Positions 26,810 through 36,414 of a stretch of 64,000 nucleotides of DNA are shown one piece after another. This stretch comes from Bacteroidota bacterium (GTDB lineage: Bacteria; Bacteroidota; Bacteroidia; AKYH767-A; OLB10): assembly GCA_019136655.1 (NCBI GenBank), contig JAGVTU010000027.1, positions 1 through 64,000 of the forward strand, in the 5' to 3' direction. The number at the start of each line of letters is the position of its first letter. The first letter of the stretch is position 1. The notes beneath the pieces are model-generated. The model saw only the letters and a program-made list of their open reading frames with translations. It ran no database searches and was not told the origin of the DNA. The position numbers and the translations under genes were made by a program.

Positions 26810-27924
26810 TAAAAATAAATTTGTAGTATTGTTATAAACATGTTTTCCTGATCAATAATTTCCAAATAATGTTTGCCGGGATAGAGTAGTTGCAAACGGT
26901 GTTTTACATTAGCAATACCCAAACCTGATTTTTCTATGGTATCATTTCCTATAGATACTTTTTTGTTCTTTACAAACAGCTTCAGGCTGCTTTCAATAAC
27001 ATCAATCTGAATATCTATTTCCGAATCCTCATCCGTACTTACTCCATGTTTAAATGCATTTTCTATCAACGGAATCAGCAACATTGGTGCAATTTCTTTT
27101 CCGGAAAGATTTCCGTTTACCACATAACTTAATTTAACATTTTTTGTCAGTCGCAATTTTTGCAATTCGATAAAATCGCTGATATAGGTAATTTCTTTGC
27201 CTAATGAAATACTGTTATGGCTGGTTTCTGTAAATACATATCGTAACAGACCTGACAATTTGAGCAATCCCGAAGAGGAATCCTGTGCATTCTCTTTGAT
27301 TGTAAGAGTATAAATACTGTTTAATGCGTTGAATAAAAAATGTGGATTAATCTGTGCCAATAAGTAGTTGATTTCTGCTTTCTGTTTGGCATTTTCTGAT
27401 TTATAAAATTGGCTACTCACATTCAGCAATAAAGAAAAGAGCACTATAGAACCAAACAGAAAGAAAATCTGATCATTCTCAGTAAAGAAAAACCTTACTC
27501 TGGCTATTGGAGACTCATGAAATTCCGGAGGTATATTGTTAATATCAGGAGGAGGAGGAAAATCTCTAAACTTTGGAGGAGGCGAAAATGGCCTGTCGTA
27601 TTCAACAGGATGAACTTTTAAAGTGAATGTATTGGAAACTAATAATACTGCCGAGAAACAAGCAAGTACTAATAAAAAATAAGTCAGGTATTTTTTGCTT
27701 CTGTAAAAGCGAGGAATCAGAACAAAATAATTTAAATAAAAAAACAACAGAATTAGAGCATTGGCAAGTATGTTCTTTGATATTTCTCTTGAAAAAGCAA
27801 ATCTTTCCATGTCATCCGGTCGCACGGGTAACAAAACAGGTTGAAGTAAAAATATTATGCAACCTATAACCTGAAGCCAAATTAATTTATTTCTTCTTGA
27901 CACCTTTGAGAAATTATATAACAA
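26809..27924 (-). CDS. LytS/YehU-type sensor histidine kinase
   Basis: A 371-residue kinase with four predicted membrane helices (about 15-165), a coiled linker and a His_kinase domain whose phospho-site is NPHFLFNALNSIYTL, followed by a short HATPase (LIPLIENAFKHG, GLGIANVKHRLQLLYPG). A Pro/Phe-rich loop (FSPPPKFRDFPPPPDINNIP) faces the periplasm between helices and could be the sensor. The start codon is a TTG at 27924; no ATG is in frame until residue 38, inside the membrane domain. It likely phosphorylates the LytTR protein encoded next. Confidence 0.9.
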   Translation of the reverse strand: MLYNFSKVSRRNKLIWLQVIGCIIFLLQPVLLPVRPDDMERFAFSREISKNILANALILLFFYLNYFVLIPRFYRSKKYLTYFLLVLACFSAVLLVSNTFTLKVHPVEYDRPFSPPPKFRDFPPPPDINNIPPEFHESPIARVRFFFTENDQIFFLFGSIVLFSLLLNVSSQFYKSENAKQKAEINYLLAQINPHFLFNALNSIYTLTIKENAQDSSSGLLKLSGLLRYVFTETSHNSISLGKEITYISDFIELQKLRLTKNVKLSYVVNGNLSGKEIAPMLLIPLIENAFKHGVSTDEDSEIDIQIDVIESSLKLFVKNKKVSIGNDTIEKSGLGIANVKHRLQLLYPGKHYLEIIDQENMFITILQIYF

Positions 27925-28063
27925 AGGAACTTAATTTATTTCTTTTATATTATTAAGATGAGAAGTATGAATTGAAAACTGCGATGAATTGTTTTTCTGG
28001 AGATAAAATCATACGGAATAATTCATGTCTTTTACTTAATAAGGAAATATAATGCCTATGTTA

Positions 28064-29161
28064 TCACGGATTGATCGTTAAGAAAATATATGCAATCAGA
28101 TTAACCAACAGTACTACGCCATATACTGCATTACTTCGTCCTCCGATTAAAGAAAGCATTACCGTAAAAATTGAAATCACCAAAAGGATAATGGATAACA
28201 AATCCAGTCCCAGCACTAGCGGAAAATCATAAATATAACTTGCAAGTGATACAGTAGGAATAGTAAGTCCGATACTTGCAATGGCTGAACCTAATGCGAG
28301 ATTCAGGCTGGTCTGAAGTTTGTTTTTTCTTGCTGCACTTACCGCAGCAATTCCTTCAGGCAATAATATCACAGCAGCAATGATGATTCCTACCAGGCTT
28401 TTTGGAAGTCCATAATGAACGATTACTTTTTCTAAAGGAAGCGACAAACTTTTAGCCAATAACACAACAATCGTCAGGCTAATCAGAAGAAAAACAATAC
28501 TTATAAAAAGTGCAGTCTTGGAAATTACATGGCGTTTATCTTCAGAAATATCATCTGCATCAGTAATAAAATATTCTCTGTGGCCAACTGTTTGTGCCGA
28601 AATGAAAGCTGCATAAATGGCAATGCATGCAAAAAATTCAAATAATATTTGGGCTTCTGTATAATAAGGTCCGGGTTCACCTTTGGTAAATGAAGGTAAT
28701 ATCATTGTAAATGCTACAATGGAAATGAGTGAAACCAACGCTATCTTTACTGAGTGTGGAGAAAATGTTTGGGTGTGAAATTTTAAACCTCCAATAAACA
28801 AACTCAGTCCAACAATTCCATTCAGCAACAGCATTACGGCAGAATAAACGGTATCTCTTGCAAAAGATGCATATTGTTCGCCACCGGTAATCATCAACGA
28901 AACAATGATGGCTACTTCAATGATTGTGATAGACACAGCAAGAATAATTGTTCCATAAGGCTCGCCTACACGGTGGGCAACGATCTCGGAATGATGCACC
29001 GCTGACATCACACATATTACCAGTAAAACTCCGGCAACAACCTGAAACATGAAATTGTTGTCGAGATATCCTGATAAATAAAGTATAACTGCCAGTATGG
29101 GCACTGATGTTGTCCATTCATAAAATTTTCTAACCTTATTTAAATTATTCTCTTCACCCAT
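28064..29161 (-). CDS. Ca2+/H+ antiporter (ChaA family)
   Basis: A 365-residue membrane protein with about eleven helices and both alpha-repeat signatures of CaCA-type exchangers: SEIVAHRVGEPYGTIILAVSITIIEVAIIVSLM near residues 58-90 and LLPEGIAAVSAARKNKLQTSLNLALGSAIASIGLTIPTV near 270-310, each with the essential acidic residue. It exports Ca2+ (and in ChaA also Na+/K+) in exchange for protons at the inner membrane. It is a single gene; the neighbouring operon encodes Ca2+-binding-type surface repeats, but any link is only positional. Confidence 0.9.
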   Translation of the reverse strand: MGEENNLNKVRKFYEWTTSVPILAVILYLSGYLDNNFMFQVVAGVLLVICVMSAVHHSEIVAHRVGEPYGTIILAVSITIIEVAIIVSLMITGGEQYASFARDTVYSAVMLLLNGIVGLSLFIGGLKFHTQTFSPHSVKIALVSLISIVAFTMILPSFTKGEPGPYYTEAQILFEFFACIAIYAAFISAQTVGHREYFITDADDISEDKRHVISKTALFISIVFLLISLTIVVLLAKSLSLPLEKVIVHYGLPKSLVGIIIAAVILLPEGIAAVSAARKNKLQTSLNLALGSAIASIGLTIPTVSLASYIYDFPLVLGLDLLSIILLVISIFTVMLSLIGGRSNAVYGVVLLVNLIAYIFLTINP

Positions 29162-29281
29162 CTATTTTGATTTGTTTAATCGATAGGTGGTAAATTTAAA
29201 AGTTTTCTTTTTAAATGACTACAACTTGTTAAAGAAAACTCATTCTTAAAAACATGGTAACTCTCAATAACTTCTAAACTG

Positions 29282-29560
29282 TTATTTCAGTCTTCTTTTA
29301 AATAAATTCCTCACACATTCTATATATTGATTGGTAATTGTGCTAATCTTCTCCTGAATAATCATTTGATTGAATTGAGTATTCACTCTATGTTTCAAAT
29401 ACATAATATACGAACGGTGAATGCGCATAAACTGATCAGGAGGCAATTCTTCTTACAACTTTTTAAGACTGATAATATTTAATACGGGGGACGGATGATT
29501 TATAAGATCAAACTTTACACAATTCTCTTACCAGTAAAATCTCTAATCCGAATAAAGTTA
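29282..29560 (-). pseudogene. Degraded LytTR regulator gene
   Basis: The minus strand encodes EELPPDQFMRIHRSYIM, the LytTR core, then 35 or so open residues to a stop at 29282-29284. An in-frame TAA at 29453-29455 splits the domain right before it (SLKKL-stop-EELPP), and upstream the frame is broken, with LIKLNFIRIRDF still recognisable. There is no receiver domain. It is a dead relative of the regulator at 26117. The rest of the 29162-29728 gap holds nothing recognised. Confidence 0.8.
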
Positions 29561-29728
29561 AGTTTTATCAGATTAAACTGCACTACATCAATGAACAGGC
29601 AACTCTGCAACTTTTGCAGCTTACTATAAATATCTTACACTAAACAATTCTCAGATGCAAGATTGAGTAACTGCTGTATTACACTTAATACTATGAGTGT
29701 CTTTCATTCAACAGTTACATAAAGCAAT

Positions 29729-30868
29729 TTACTTCAGCAACTCACGTGCAATAACCAGTTTTTGTATTTCGGAAGTCCCTTCACCAATGGTGCACAGCTT
29801 GCTGTCGCGATAAAATTTTTCTACCGGAAAATCTTTGGTATAACCATATCCTCCGAAAATCTGCACTGCCTCTGTGCTTACATATACGGATGTTTCGGAA
29901 GCATAGTATTTGGCATAAGCCGATTGTTGAGTAACTTTCTCACCACGGTTCTTAAGGTCGGCAGCCTGCAGGGTTAGCAATTCTGCTGCTTCAATACGTG
30001 TGGCCATATCGGCAAGTTTAAATCCTATTGCCTGAAATCCTGCAATGGGTTGCCCAAACTGATGACGCTCTTTGGAGTATTTTACTGCAGCATCAAAAGC
30101 ACCTTTGGCAATACCCAGAGAAAGTGCTGCAATAGAAATACGACCACCATCCAAAATTTTCATTGCCTGTTTAAATCCTTCTCCTTCTTTGCCCAACATA
30201 TTTGCCAAAGGCACACGGCAGTCTTCAAAAACCATTTCAGCGGTTTCGCTGCAACGCATACCCAGTTTGTTTTCTTTTTTTCCGGCTTTGAATCCGGGCG
30301 TGCCACGCTCCACTACAAGAGCAGTTATACCATTTGAATCGAGCAACTCTCCTGTTCGCACCAGCACCACTGCCACATCGCCACTCTTGCCATGTGTAAT
30401 CCAGTTTTTAGTTCCGTTAATCACCCAACTGTCACCGTCTTTTTTGGCTACACATTGCATACGCATGGCATCGCTGCCTGTATTGGCTTCGGTAAGTCCC
30501 CATGCACCTATCCACTCTGCGGTAGCAAGTTTTGGCAACCATTTTTTCTTTTGCTCTTCATTGCCGAAAGTCATGATATGACCTGTACAAAGTGAATTAT
30601 GTGCTGCCATGGAAAGCCCCACTGAGCCACAAACACGGGCTACTTCAACAATTGCTGTAACATATTCAAAATAGCTGAGTCCTGCGCCTCCATATTCGGT
30701 TGGAACCAACACTCCCATGAGGCCGGTTTCGCCCATTTTCTTAAATGCTTCCACAGGAAATTCCTGCGACTCATCCCACTTCATCACATTGGGGCGGATG
30801 TGTTTTTCAGCAAAATCTTTTACGGTTTGAGCAATAAGTTGCTGGTTTTCTGTAGGTGCAAATTCCAT
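29729..30868 (-). CDS. Acyl-CoA dehydrogenase
   Basis: A 379-residue flavoprotein with the three-domain ACAD layout. WGLTEANTGSDA and VINGTKNWITHG are FAD/substrate motifs; the catalytic Glu is in GEGTSEIQ near the C-terminus, as in short-chain/butyryl-CoA dehydrogenases. QIFGGYGYTKDFPVEKFYRDSK is typical. It oxidises acyl-CoA to enoyl-CoA in fatty- or amino-acid breakdown, passing electrons to ETF. No ETF or other beta-oxidation gene is next to it. A clear -7 promoter element is at 30911-30918. Confidence 0.95.
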   Translation of the reverse strand: MEFAPTENQQLIAQTVKDFAEKHIRPNVMKWDESQEFPVEAFKKMGETGLMGVLVPTEYGGAGLSYFEYVTAIVEVARVCGSVGLSMAAHNSLCTGHIMTFGNEEQKKKWLPKLATAEWIGAWGLTEANTGSDAMRMQCVAKKDGDSWVINGTKNWITHGKSGDVAVVLVRTGELLDSNGITALVVERGTPGFKAGKKENKLGMRCSETAEMVFEDCRVPLANMLGKEGEGFKQAMKILDGGRISIAALSLGIAKGAFDAAVKYSKERHQFGQPIAGFQAIGFKLADMATRIEAAELLTLQAADLKNRGEKVTQQSAYAKYYASETSVYVSTEAVQIFGGYGYTKDFPVEKFYRDSKLCTIGEGTSEIQKLVIARELLK

Positions 30869-30910
30869 TGTAATAATTGTTAAAGTTTAAACTGTATTTT
30901 CAGCAGGCGG

Positions 30911-30918
30911 CAAAGATA
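30911..30918 (-). promoter_or_regulatory. -7 promoter element (acyl-CoA dehydrogenase)
   Basis: Minus-strand TATCTTTG fits TAnnTTTG perfectly, about 43 bases upstream of the start. A -33 TTTG was not found at the usual spacing. Confidence 0.45.
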
Positions 30919-31024
30919 AAAAATGGTTGCTGATGATGCTATGGGAACGTCAATTTATCTGATTTACGTCATAGGGCTTTGCATACTCATTTATTCTGAA
31001 TACTTTCGGAAAAAAATACATTAT

Positions 31025-31032
31025 TACATTTG
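31025..31032 (+). promoter_or_regulatory. -7 promoter element close to a start codon
   Basis: TACATTTG fits TAnnTTTG but ends only 4 bases before the annotated ATG at 31037. If used, the transcript would be leaderless or translation would begin at Met16 (31082). Confidence 0.35.
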
Positions 31033-31036
31033 CTGA

Positions 31037-32323
31037 ATGGAAGATATTATTGAAAAAACGGAAGCGCGTACTGCATCGCTTATGGCCGAAACGCTTATAG
31101 GCTCTGAAATTATAAAACTCGCTGCCGAAGTAAACGAAAAAATAAAACAAGGTGCTACGGTTCACAACCTGACGATTGGCGATTTTAACCCTGCCATTTT
31201 TCCCATACCTGACGATTTAAAAAATGAAATCATTCAGGCATATCAGCAGGGAATTACCAATTATCCTGCAGCCAATGGTCAGCCTGAATTGCGAAAAGCT
31301 GTTTCTGCCTATATCAAAAAATATCAGAAGTTGGATTATTCGGCCAATGAAGTTCTGATTTCAGGAGGTGCACGTCCGCTTATTTATGCCATCTACAAAA
31401 CCATTATTGATCCGGGCGACAAAGTGATTTTTCCAATTCCATCATGGAACAACAACCATTACTGTCATTTATCACAGGCACAACCTGTTGCCATTGAAAC
31501 ATTGCCTCAGAATAATTTTATGCCTAATGCTTCGGAACTGAAAGAACATATTTCATCAGCAGCACTCGTGGCATTGTGTTCGCCACAAAACCCTACAGGA
31601 ACTGTATTCAGCAAGGAACAACTCAACGACATTTGCGAACTTATAATTGCTGAAAACAAAAAACGTAAAAACAAAAAGCCGCTGTACCTGATGTACGATC
31701 AGATTTATATGGCACTTACATTTGGCAACACACGACATGTAGATCCGGTATCACTGCATCCTGAGTTGCGTCCTTACACCATTTATGTTGACGGATTGTC
31801 GAAAGCATTTTCGGCAACAGGTTTGCGTGTGGGCTGGGCTTTTGGTCCGGAAACCATTATTGAAAAAATGAAATCCATTCTCTCGCATGTGGGAGCATGG
31901 TCGCCAAAACCCGAGCAAGTGGCTACTGCACATTTTCTGAGCAAAGAATCTGTTGTAGATGATTTTCTGATTCATTACAAAAGTGAAGTAGAAAAAAGGC
32001 TGAATGCTTTTTATGACGGGTTTACGCAGTTGAAAAAGGAAGGATTGCCTGTAGATGTTATTGACCCGCAGGCAGCAATTTATCTGACCGTTCAGATAAA
32101 TATTCTGAATAAAAAACTTCCTGATGGAAGTCGTATTAAGAATTCAGCAGATATTACTTCGTTTTTGATTAATCATGCACAGGTGGCTTTGGTTCCGTTC
32201 TCGGCATTTGGAGCTTCTGAAACTTCTGCTTGGTTCAGGTTGTCAGTAGGTACTGCACACATGCAGGATATTTCATCCATTTTCAAAAACCTTCGCACAG
32301 CATTAGCGAAGCTCACTGACTGA
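31037..32323 (+). CDS. Class I/II PLP-dependent aminotransferase
   Basis: A 428-residue fold-type I aminotransferase. The PLP lysine lies in DGLSKAFSATGLRVGWAFGP; SGGARPLIYAIYKTIIDPGD and SPQNPTGTVF are cofactor/substrate loops; the carboxylate-binding Arg is in WFRLSVG. This is the aspartate aminotransferase branch common in Bacteroidota, but the amino donor is not certain. The first 15 residues may not be translated (see the promoter at 31025). The gene converges on the EamA exporter and the two reading frames overlap by 21 bases at their ends. Confidence 0.9.
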   Translation: MEDIIEKTEARTASLMAETLIGSEIIKLAAEVNEKIKQGATVHNLTIGDFNPAIFPIPDDLKNEIIQAYQQGITNYPAANGQPELRKAVSAYIKKYQKLDYSANEVLISGGARPLIYAIYKTIIDPGDKVIFPIPSWNNNHYCHLSQAQPVAIETLPQNNFMPNASELKEHISSAALVALCSPQNPTGTVFSKEQLNDICELIIAENKKRKNKKPLYLMYDQIYMALTFGNTRHVDPVSLHPELRPYTIYVDGLSKAFSATGLRVGWAFGPETIIEKMKSILSHVGAWSPKPEQVATAHFLSKESVVDDFLIHYKSEVEKRLNAFYDGFTQLKKEGLPVDVIDPQAAIYLTVQINILNKKLPDGSRIKNSADITSFLINHAQVALVPFSAFGASETSAWFRLSVGTAHMQDISSIFKNLRTALAKLTD

Positions 32324-33193
32324 TCTGCTTCGGGTGCGGTACTGAAGGAAACTGTGTATAAACACTGAGCTGATAACAATGGCCGCACCGAGGTAAAATC
32401 CTCCGCTCAGCAATTCGTCTTCCTTGAAAAGAATAATTGCCAGCACAATACTGTAAAGCGGTTCAAGATTTACAGACAGGTTCATGGTGAATGCACTTAT
32501 TTTTTTCAATGCTTCGAGTGATAAAGTAAATGCAACCGATGTACATACCACACTGAGCAGAAAGAGCCAGAGCCAGTCTATTCCTTTTGGAATTTCGAAA
32601 CTGAAATTAAACACCGGCAACAACCATGGAAGTATAACAGAGAGAAATATAAAACCACTGATGAGCTCGATAAATGTTACGGGTGCAGGTTCGTCCTGAT
32701 ATACAAACTTCTTGTTGAGAATGGTGAACAGTGCACCAAGAAATGCACTTACCAAAGCAAGTACAATTCCAAGTGCATACATTTTCTGAAAAGCAAAAAT
32801 GATGTAGATACCTGCAATCACAAACAATGCAAGTACAATATTTCCCTTATTGATTTTTTCGCGGAAAAACATTGGCTCGAGCAATGCAGAAAATAACGAC
32901 ACTGACGAAAAACAACTCAGCGCAATAGACACATTCGACTCTTTGATGGAGCCATAAAACGTGAGCCAGTGCAAACACACCACACAACCGGTAATGATGA
33001 TTGAAGCAAGTCTTTTTCGCTCCGGAAGTTTGAAACTGCGATTCCTGAGCATAAACGGAATCAGTGCAACAGCACTTATGATCATCCTGTACCATACAAT
33101 CATCACAGCATTCATGCCAATGGCTTTTCCGAAAATTCCGGTAAAGCCCCATAGCAAAATGGACACATGCATCTGAATGTATGCCTTGCGCAT
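32303..33193 (-). CDS. EamA/DMT-superfamily transporter
   Basis: A 296-residue inner-membrane protein of about ten helices, arranged as two five-helix EamA repeats (about 5-140 and 150-285). LLWGFTGIFGKAI and SVNLEPLYSIVLAIILFKEDELL are typical end motifs of the repeats. Family members export amino acids or other metabolites; the substrate is unknown. It ends inside the convergent aminotransferase gene (21-base overlap) and lies 3 bases downstream of the Maf gene, with which it is probably co-transcribed. Confidence 0.9.
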   Translation of the reverse strand: MRKAYIQMHVSILLWGFTGIFGKAIGMNAVMIVWYRMIISAVALIPFMLRNRSFKLPERKRLASIIITGCVVCLHWLTFYGSIKESNVSIALSCFSSVSLFSALLEPMFFREKINKGNIVLALFVIAGIYIIFAFQKMYALGIVLALVSAFLGALFTILNKKFVYQDEPAPVTFIELISGFIFLSVILPWLLPVFNFSFEIPKGIDWLWLFLLSVVCTSVAFTLSLEALKKISAFTMNLSVNLEPLYSIVLAIILFKEDELLSGGFYLGAAIVISSVFIHSFLQYRTRSRSVSELR

Positions 33194-33196
33194 AGC

Positions 33197-33775
33197 TTAA
33201 AAATGATTGAGATACTGATACACTTTTCGGGTGGGCAATCCCATCACATTATAAAAACAGCCATTGATTTTTTCGATACAGGTAAGCCCAAACCAATCCT
33301 GAATACCATAGGAGCCTGCTTTGTCAAATGGTTTATAATGTTCGATGTAAAACAAAATTTCCTCAAGACCATATTCTCTGAAATACACTTCACTCCTGTC
33401 GAAAAACACTTCTTTCTTTTCGGTTGAAGAAATACAAACGCCCGTAAACACTTCATGCATTTTGCCGCTGAGCATGGTGAGCATGTGTATGGCCTCCTCT
33501 TTACCGGCAGGTTTGTTTAGTACCTTTTCGTCATAAAGCACAATGGTGTCGGCAGTTACCAGCAATTCGCTTTCCTTTAAATCTTTTACGGCAACCAACG
33601 CTTTCTTCAGAGCGAGATGCAATACAATTTGTTCGTTTTTGAGATGTGAAGGAAATGTTTCGTCCGTCTGAAAGCTGCGCACTTCCACAGGAATATTCAT
33701 CATATCGAACAGTTGCTTGCGTCTGGGCGATTGCGATGCAAGAATAATTTTTCGGTGTTGCAATCCGGGAATCAT
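33197..33775 (-). CDS. Maf-family nucleotide pyrophosphatase
   Basis: A 192-residue Maf/YhdE protein. SQSPRRKQLFDMM is the P-loop-like motif, followed by FQTDET, TADTIVLYDEKVLNKP and AGSYGIQDWFG, in standard order. These cytosolic enzymes hydrolyse dTTP, UTP or modified nucleotides to monophosphates and influence division. It lies 3 bases upstream of the EamA gene. Confidence 0.93.
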   Translation of the reverse strand: MIPGLQHRKIILASQSPRRKQLFDMMNIPVEVRSFQTDETFPSHLKNEQIVLHLALKKALVAVKDLKESELLVTADTIVLYDEKVLNKPAGKEEAIHMLTMLSGKMHEVFTGVCISSTEKKEVFFDRSEVYFREYGLEEILFYIEHYKPFDKAGSYGIQDWFGLTCIEKINGCFYNVMGLPTRKVYQYLNHF

Positions 33776-33882
33776 ACATTAAGTAAGCTGTGCAAAGTAA
33801 AGAATTTTTGATACTGTTTATATTTAAAACATACTTGTTCACAGCTGTTCGTAACGTTAACTGTATGTTATTCGGCAAAAAA

Positions 33883-35457
33883 CTACAAATGCTTCAGTCT
33901 TTCTTCTTCAATATCTATCTGAAGTAAATATTTTCTTATCACTTCTTCGTCAATTCTTTTTTCGTTTTTGTTATGAGCAATCAACCATTGCCTTTGTTGC
34001 TCCAGCACTTTAAAATATATTTCTTTTTGTTCAGCAGGTATGGTTAATTGTTCCGTTTCAATAATATGGTTGTTCCATTTGGCTGTTGCATGTTGTAAAA
34101 AAACATGTGTTTTTAAATGCTCGCTGTGAAAATCATTTACATATTGAAGTGAATGTTTAGCCAATTCTTTTCTTATAAACTTATCGGCTTCCTCCTCGGG
34201 AATATAATCATTATAATCAGGCAGGTTTAGTTTTTTGATAAAATATGGGAGTGTTAACCCTTGCAGCAACAGTGTACTCAATATTACAACGAATGTGATA
34301 AAGAGAATTAAATTGCGTTGAGGAAATTCAGAACCATCTTGCAGATAAACCGGAATGGATAATGCAGCCGCTAATGAAACCACACCGCGCATTCCGGCCC
34401 ATGCCAGAATAAACGGACCTTTAATACCGGGATTCGTACTGTCGGCCACGGTTATAAAATTTCTCATCACGAGCGTTACAACCACAGCGCCAAAAGCCGT
34501 TAAAATTCTTCCAAGTATCAGCACCATTGAAATAAGTAAACCATAACCCACAGCAGTATAAATACTCATATCGTTTATGCCCGAAGTTATTTCGGGCAGC
34601 TCAAGCCCAATAAGCAGAAACACCAAACCATTCAGTACAAAAACAAGTCCTTCCCATATGTTCAGGCCTGCCAATCGTGATGCACTGTTTAAGAAATAAA
34701 GCCTGCGGTTGGACAGATATAAACCACCGCTTACAACTGCCAATACTCCTGAGCTATGAACTTCTTCTGCTGTTATATACATCAGGTAAGGTGTAACAAT
34801 AGTTAACACAACATCCATGCGTGCATCGGTTGGCAACAACCTGTGCAGTTTCATAAATATCCATCCTAACAGTAATCCGATACCTATGCCACCAATCAAC
34901 ATCCAGGCAAAACTTAAAGCTGCACTGTACCAAACAAATTGCCCGGTTGCAACAGCAATTAATGTAAACCGAAAAATAATAAGTGCTGATGCATCGTTGA
35001 GTAAACTTTCACCTTCAAGAATGGAAGTGATGCGTTTAGGAATTTTTACAAATTTTAAAATTGCACTTGTACTCACAGCATCGGGAGGTGAAACAATTCC
35101 GCCCAACAACAATCCCAATGCGAAAGAAAATCCGGGTATAAATGCATTGGCAACAAATGCAACTGACAATGCCGTAAGGAAAACTACTACAAATGCAAAG
35201 CTGCAAATGATACGTCTCCATTTCCATAACTCCTTCCATGAAATGGCCCACGCTGCCTCGTAAAGCAACGGGGGCAAAAAGATGATAAAAATTAATTCAG
35301 GTTCAATACGTATAACCGGAGTCCCGGGTAAAAAACTTAGCAATAATCCGGCTATTACAAGTAATACGGGATAAGCCACTTTAATTTTATTGGCTACTAT
35401 CACCAGTATTACTATAGCAATGATGGCTGCCAGAAACCACGGAAAATATTCTGTCAT
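33883..35457 (-). CDS. Na+/H+ antiporter (CPA1/NhaP type)
   Basis: A 524-residue protein: about twelve helices (1-405) and a soluble tail of about 115 residues. The ion-binding region GGIVSPPDAVSTSAILK and EGESLLNDASALIIFR (the conserved ND pair), and WAGMRGVVSLAAAL are typical CPA1 motifs. It exchanges cytoplasmic Na+ (or K+) for H+. A closely similar paralogue lies at 43765-45372, sharing LIFLIFLPPLLYEAAW and most motifs. The 108-base gap to the Maf gene means it may have a separate promoter. Confidence 0.93.
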   Translation of the reverse strand: MTEYFPWFLAAIIAIVILVIVANKIKVAYPVLLVIAGLLLSFLPGTPVIRIEPELIFIIFLPPLLYEAAWAISWKELWKWRRIICSFAFVVVFLTALSVAFVANAFIPGFSFALGLLLGGIVSPPDAVSTSAILKFVKIPKRITSILEGESLLNDASALIIFRFTLIAVATGQFVWYSAALSFAWMLIGGIGIGLLLGWIFMKLHRLLPTDARMDVVLTIVTPYLMYITAEEVHSSGVLAVVSGGLYLSNRRLYFLNSASRLAGLNIWEGLVFVLNGLVFLLIGLELPEITSGINDMSIYTAVGYGLLISMVLILGRILTAFGAVVVTLVMRNFITVADSTNPGIKGPFILAWAGMRGVVSLAAALSIPVYLQDGSEFPQRNLILFITFVVILSTLLLQGLTLPYFIKKLNLPDYNDYIPEEEADKFIRKELAKHSLQYVNDFHSEHLKTHVFLQHATAKWNNHIIETEQLTIPAEQKEIYFKVLEQQRQWLIAHNKNEKRIDEEVIRKYLLQIDIEEERLKHL

Positions 35458-35559
35458 GCGTGTAGTTCAGATTTTTACTTTTCTCTACAATATTATGGAG
35501 ATGCACATTTCATGTAACATGAAATTTCACACTGAAAGATAAAAGCATGTTTTTCTACA

Positions 35560-36402
35560 TCACGTCAACTCACTAAACCATTTTACCACTTCAGGGTCGG
35601 TATGGTTTAAGAAACCGCTTGCATTGGTATCGAGGGTTTTTATTGCTTCCATATCCTGATTGCTCAGTTCAAAATCAAATACGTTGAAATTTTCTGCTAT
35701 TCGTTCTTTATGAACAGATTTTGGTATAACAACAATGTCTCGTTGAATCAACCAACGCAGCACAATCTGAGCAACAGTTTTATTGTGCTTCTTTGCTATA
35801 TCAATCAGCAGCTTGTTATCAAAAACATTGAGTTTGCCTTGACCAAACGGTGCCCATGATTCGTGTTGCACATTATTGTCACGCAAAAACTTATTATTTT
35901 CTATCTGCTGAAAAAACGGATGGGTTTCTATTTGGTTGATGACGGGTTTCACTTCATTGTACAACATAAAATCCATCAAACGGTCAGCACGGAAATTGCT
36001 TACACCAATCGCTCTGATTTTCCCTTCTTTGTACAACTCTTCCATAGCACGCCAGGAACCGTACACATCATTGAAAGGTTGGTGAATGAGATACAAATCC
36101 AAATAATCCAATCCTAATTTTCTCAAAGATGTTTCAAATGCTTTTTTGGCTTTTTCATAACCGGCATCTTGTAGCCAAAGCTTGGTGGTGATGAACAATT
36201 CTTCTCTCGGAATTCCGCTTTCTTTGATGGCTTTACCTACTGCTTCTTCGTTGTGATAGGCTGCCGCGGTATCAATGGAACGATAACCAATTTCGAGTGC
36301 ATCCCGCACACTTCTTTCACATTCCTGTAAATCGGTCATTTGGTAAACACCAAATCCAAGTATTGGCATTTTTACTCCGTTGTTTAATGTTACGTATTGC
36401 AT
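35560..36402 (-). CDS. Aldo/keto reductase (AKR5-like)
   Basis: A 280-residue TIM-barrel reductase. The tetrad is seen as Asp in [12 protein letters not shown], Tyr in the same segment, Lys in ITTKLW and His in [25 protein letters not shown] is the NADPH-binding segment. It resembles 2,5-diketo-gluconate-type reductases that reduce aldehydes and ketones. It is the last gene of the seven-gene reductase run, 12 bases after the CMD gene. There is no signal peptide, so it acts in the cytosol. Confidence 0.93.
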   Translation of the reverse strand: MQYVTLNNGVKMPILGFGVYQMTDLQECERSVRDALEIGYRSIDTAAAYHNEEAVGKAIKESGIPREELFITTKLWLQDAGYEKAKKAFETSLRKLGLDYLDLYLIHQPFNDVYGSWRAMEELYKEGKIRAIGVSNFRADRLMDFMLYNEVKPVINQIETHPFFQQIENNKFLRDNNVQHESWAPFGQGKLNVFDNKLLIDIAKKHNKTVAQIVLRWLIQRDIVVIPKSVHKERIAENFNVFDFELSNQDMEAIKTLDTNASGFLNHTDPEVVKWFSELT

Positions 36403-36414
36403 AAATTATTTTGT

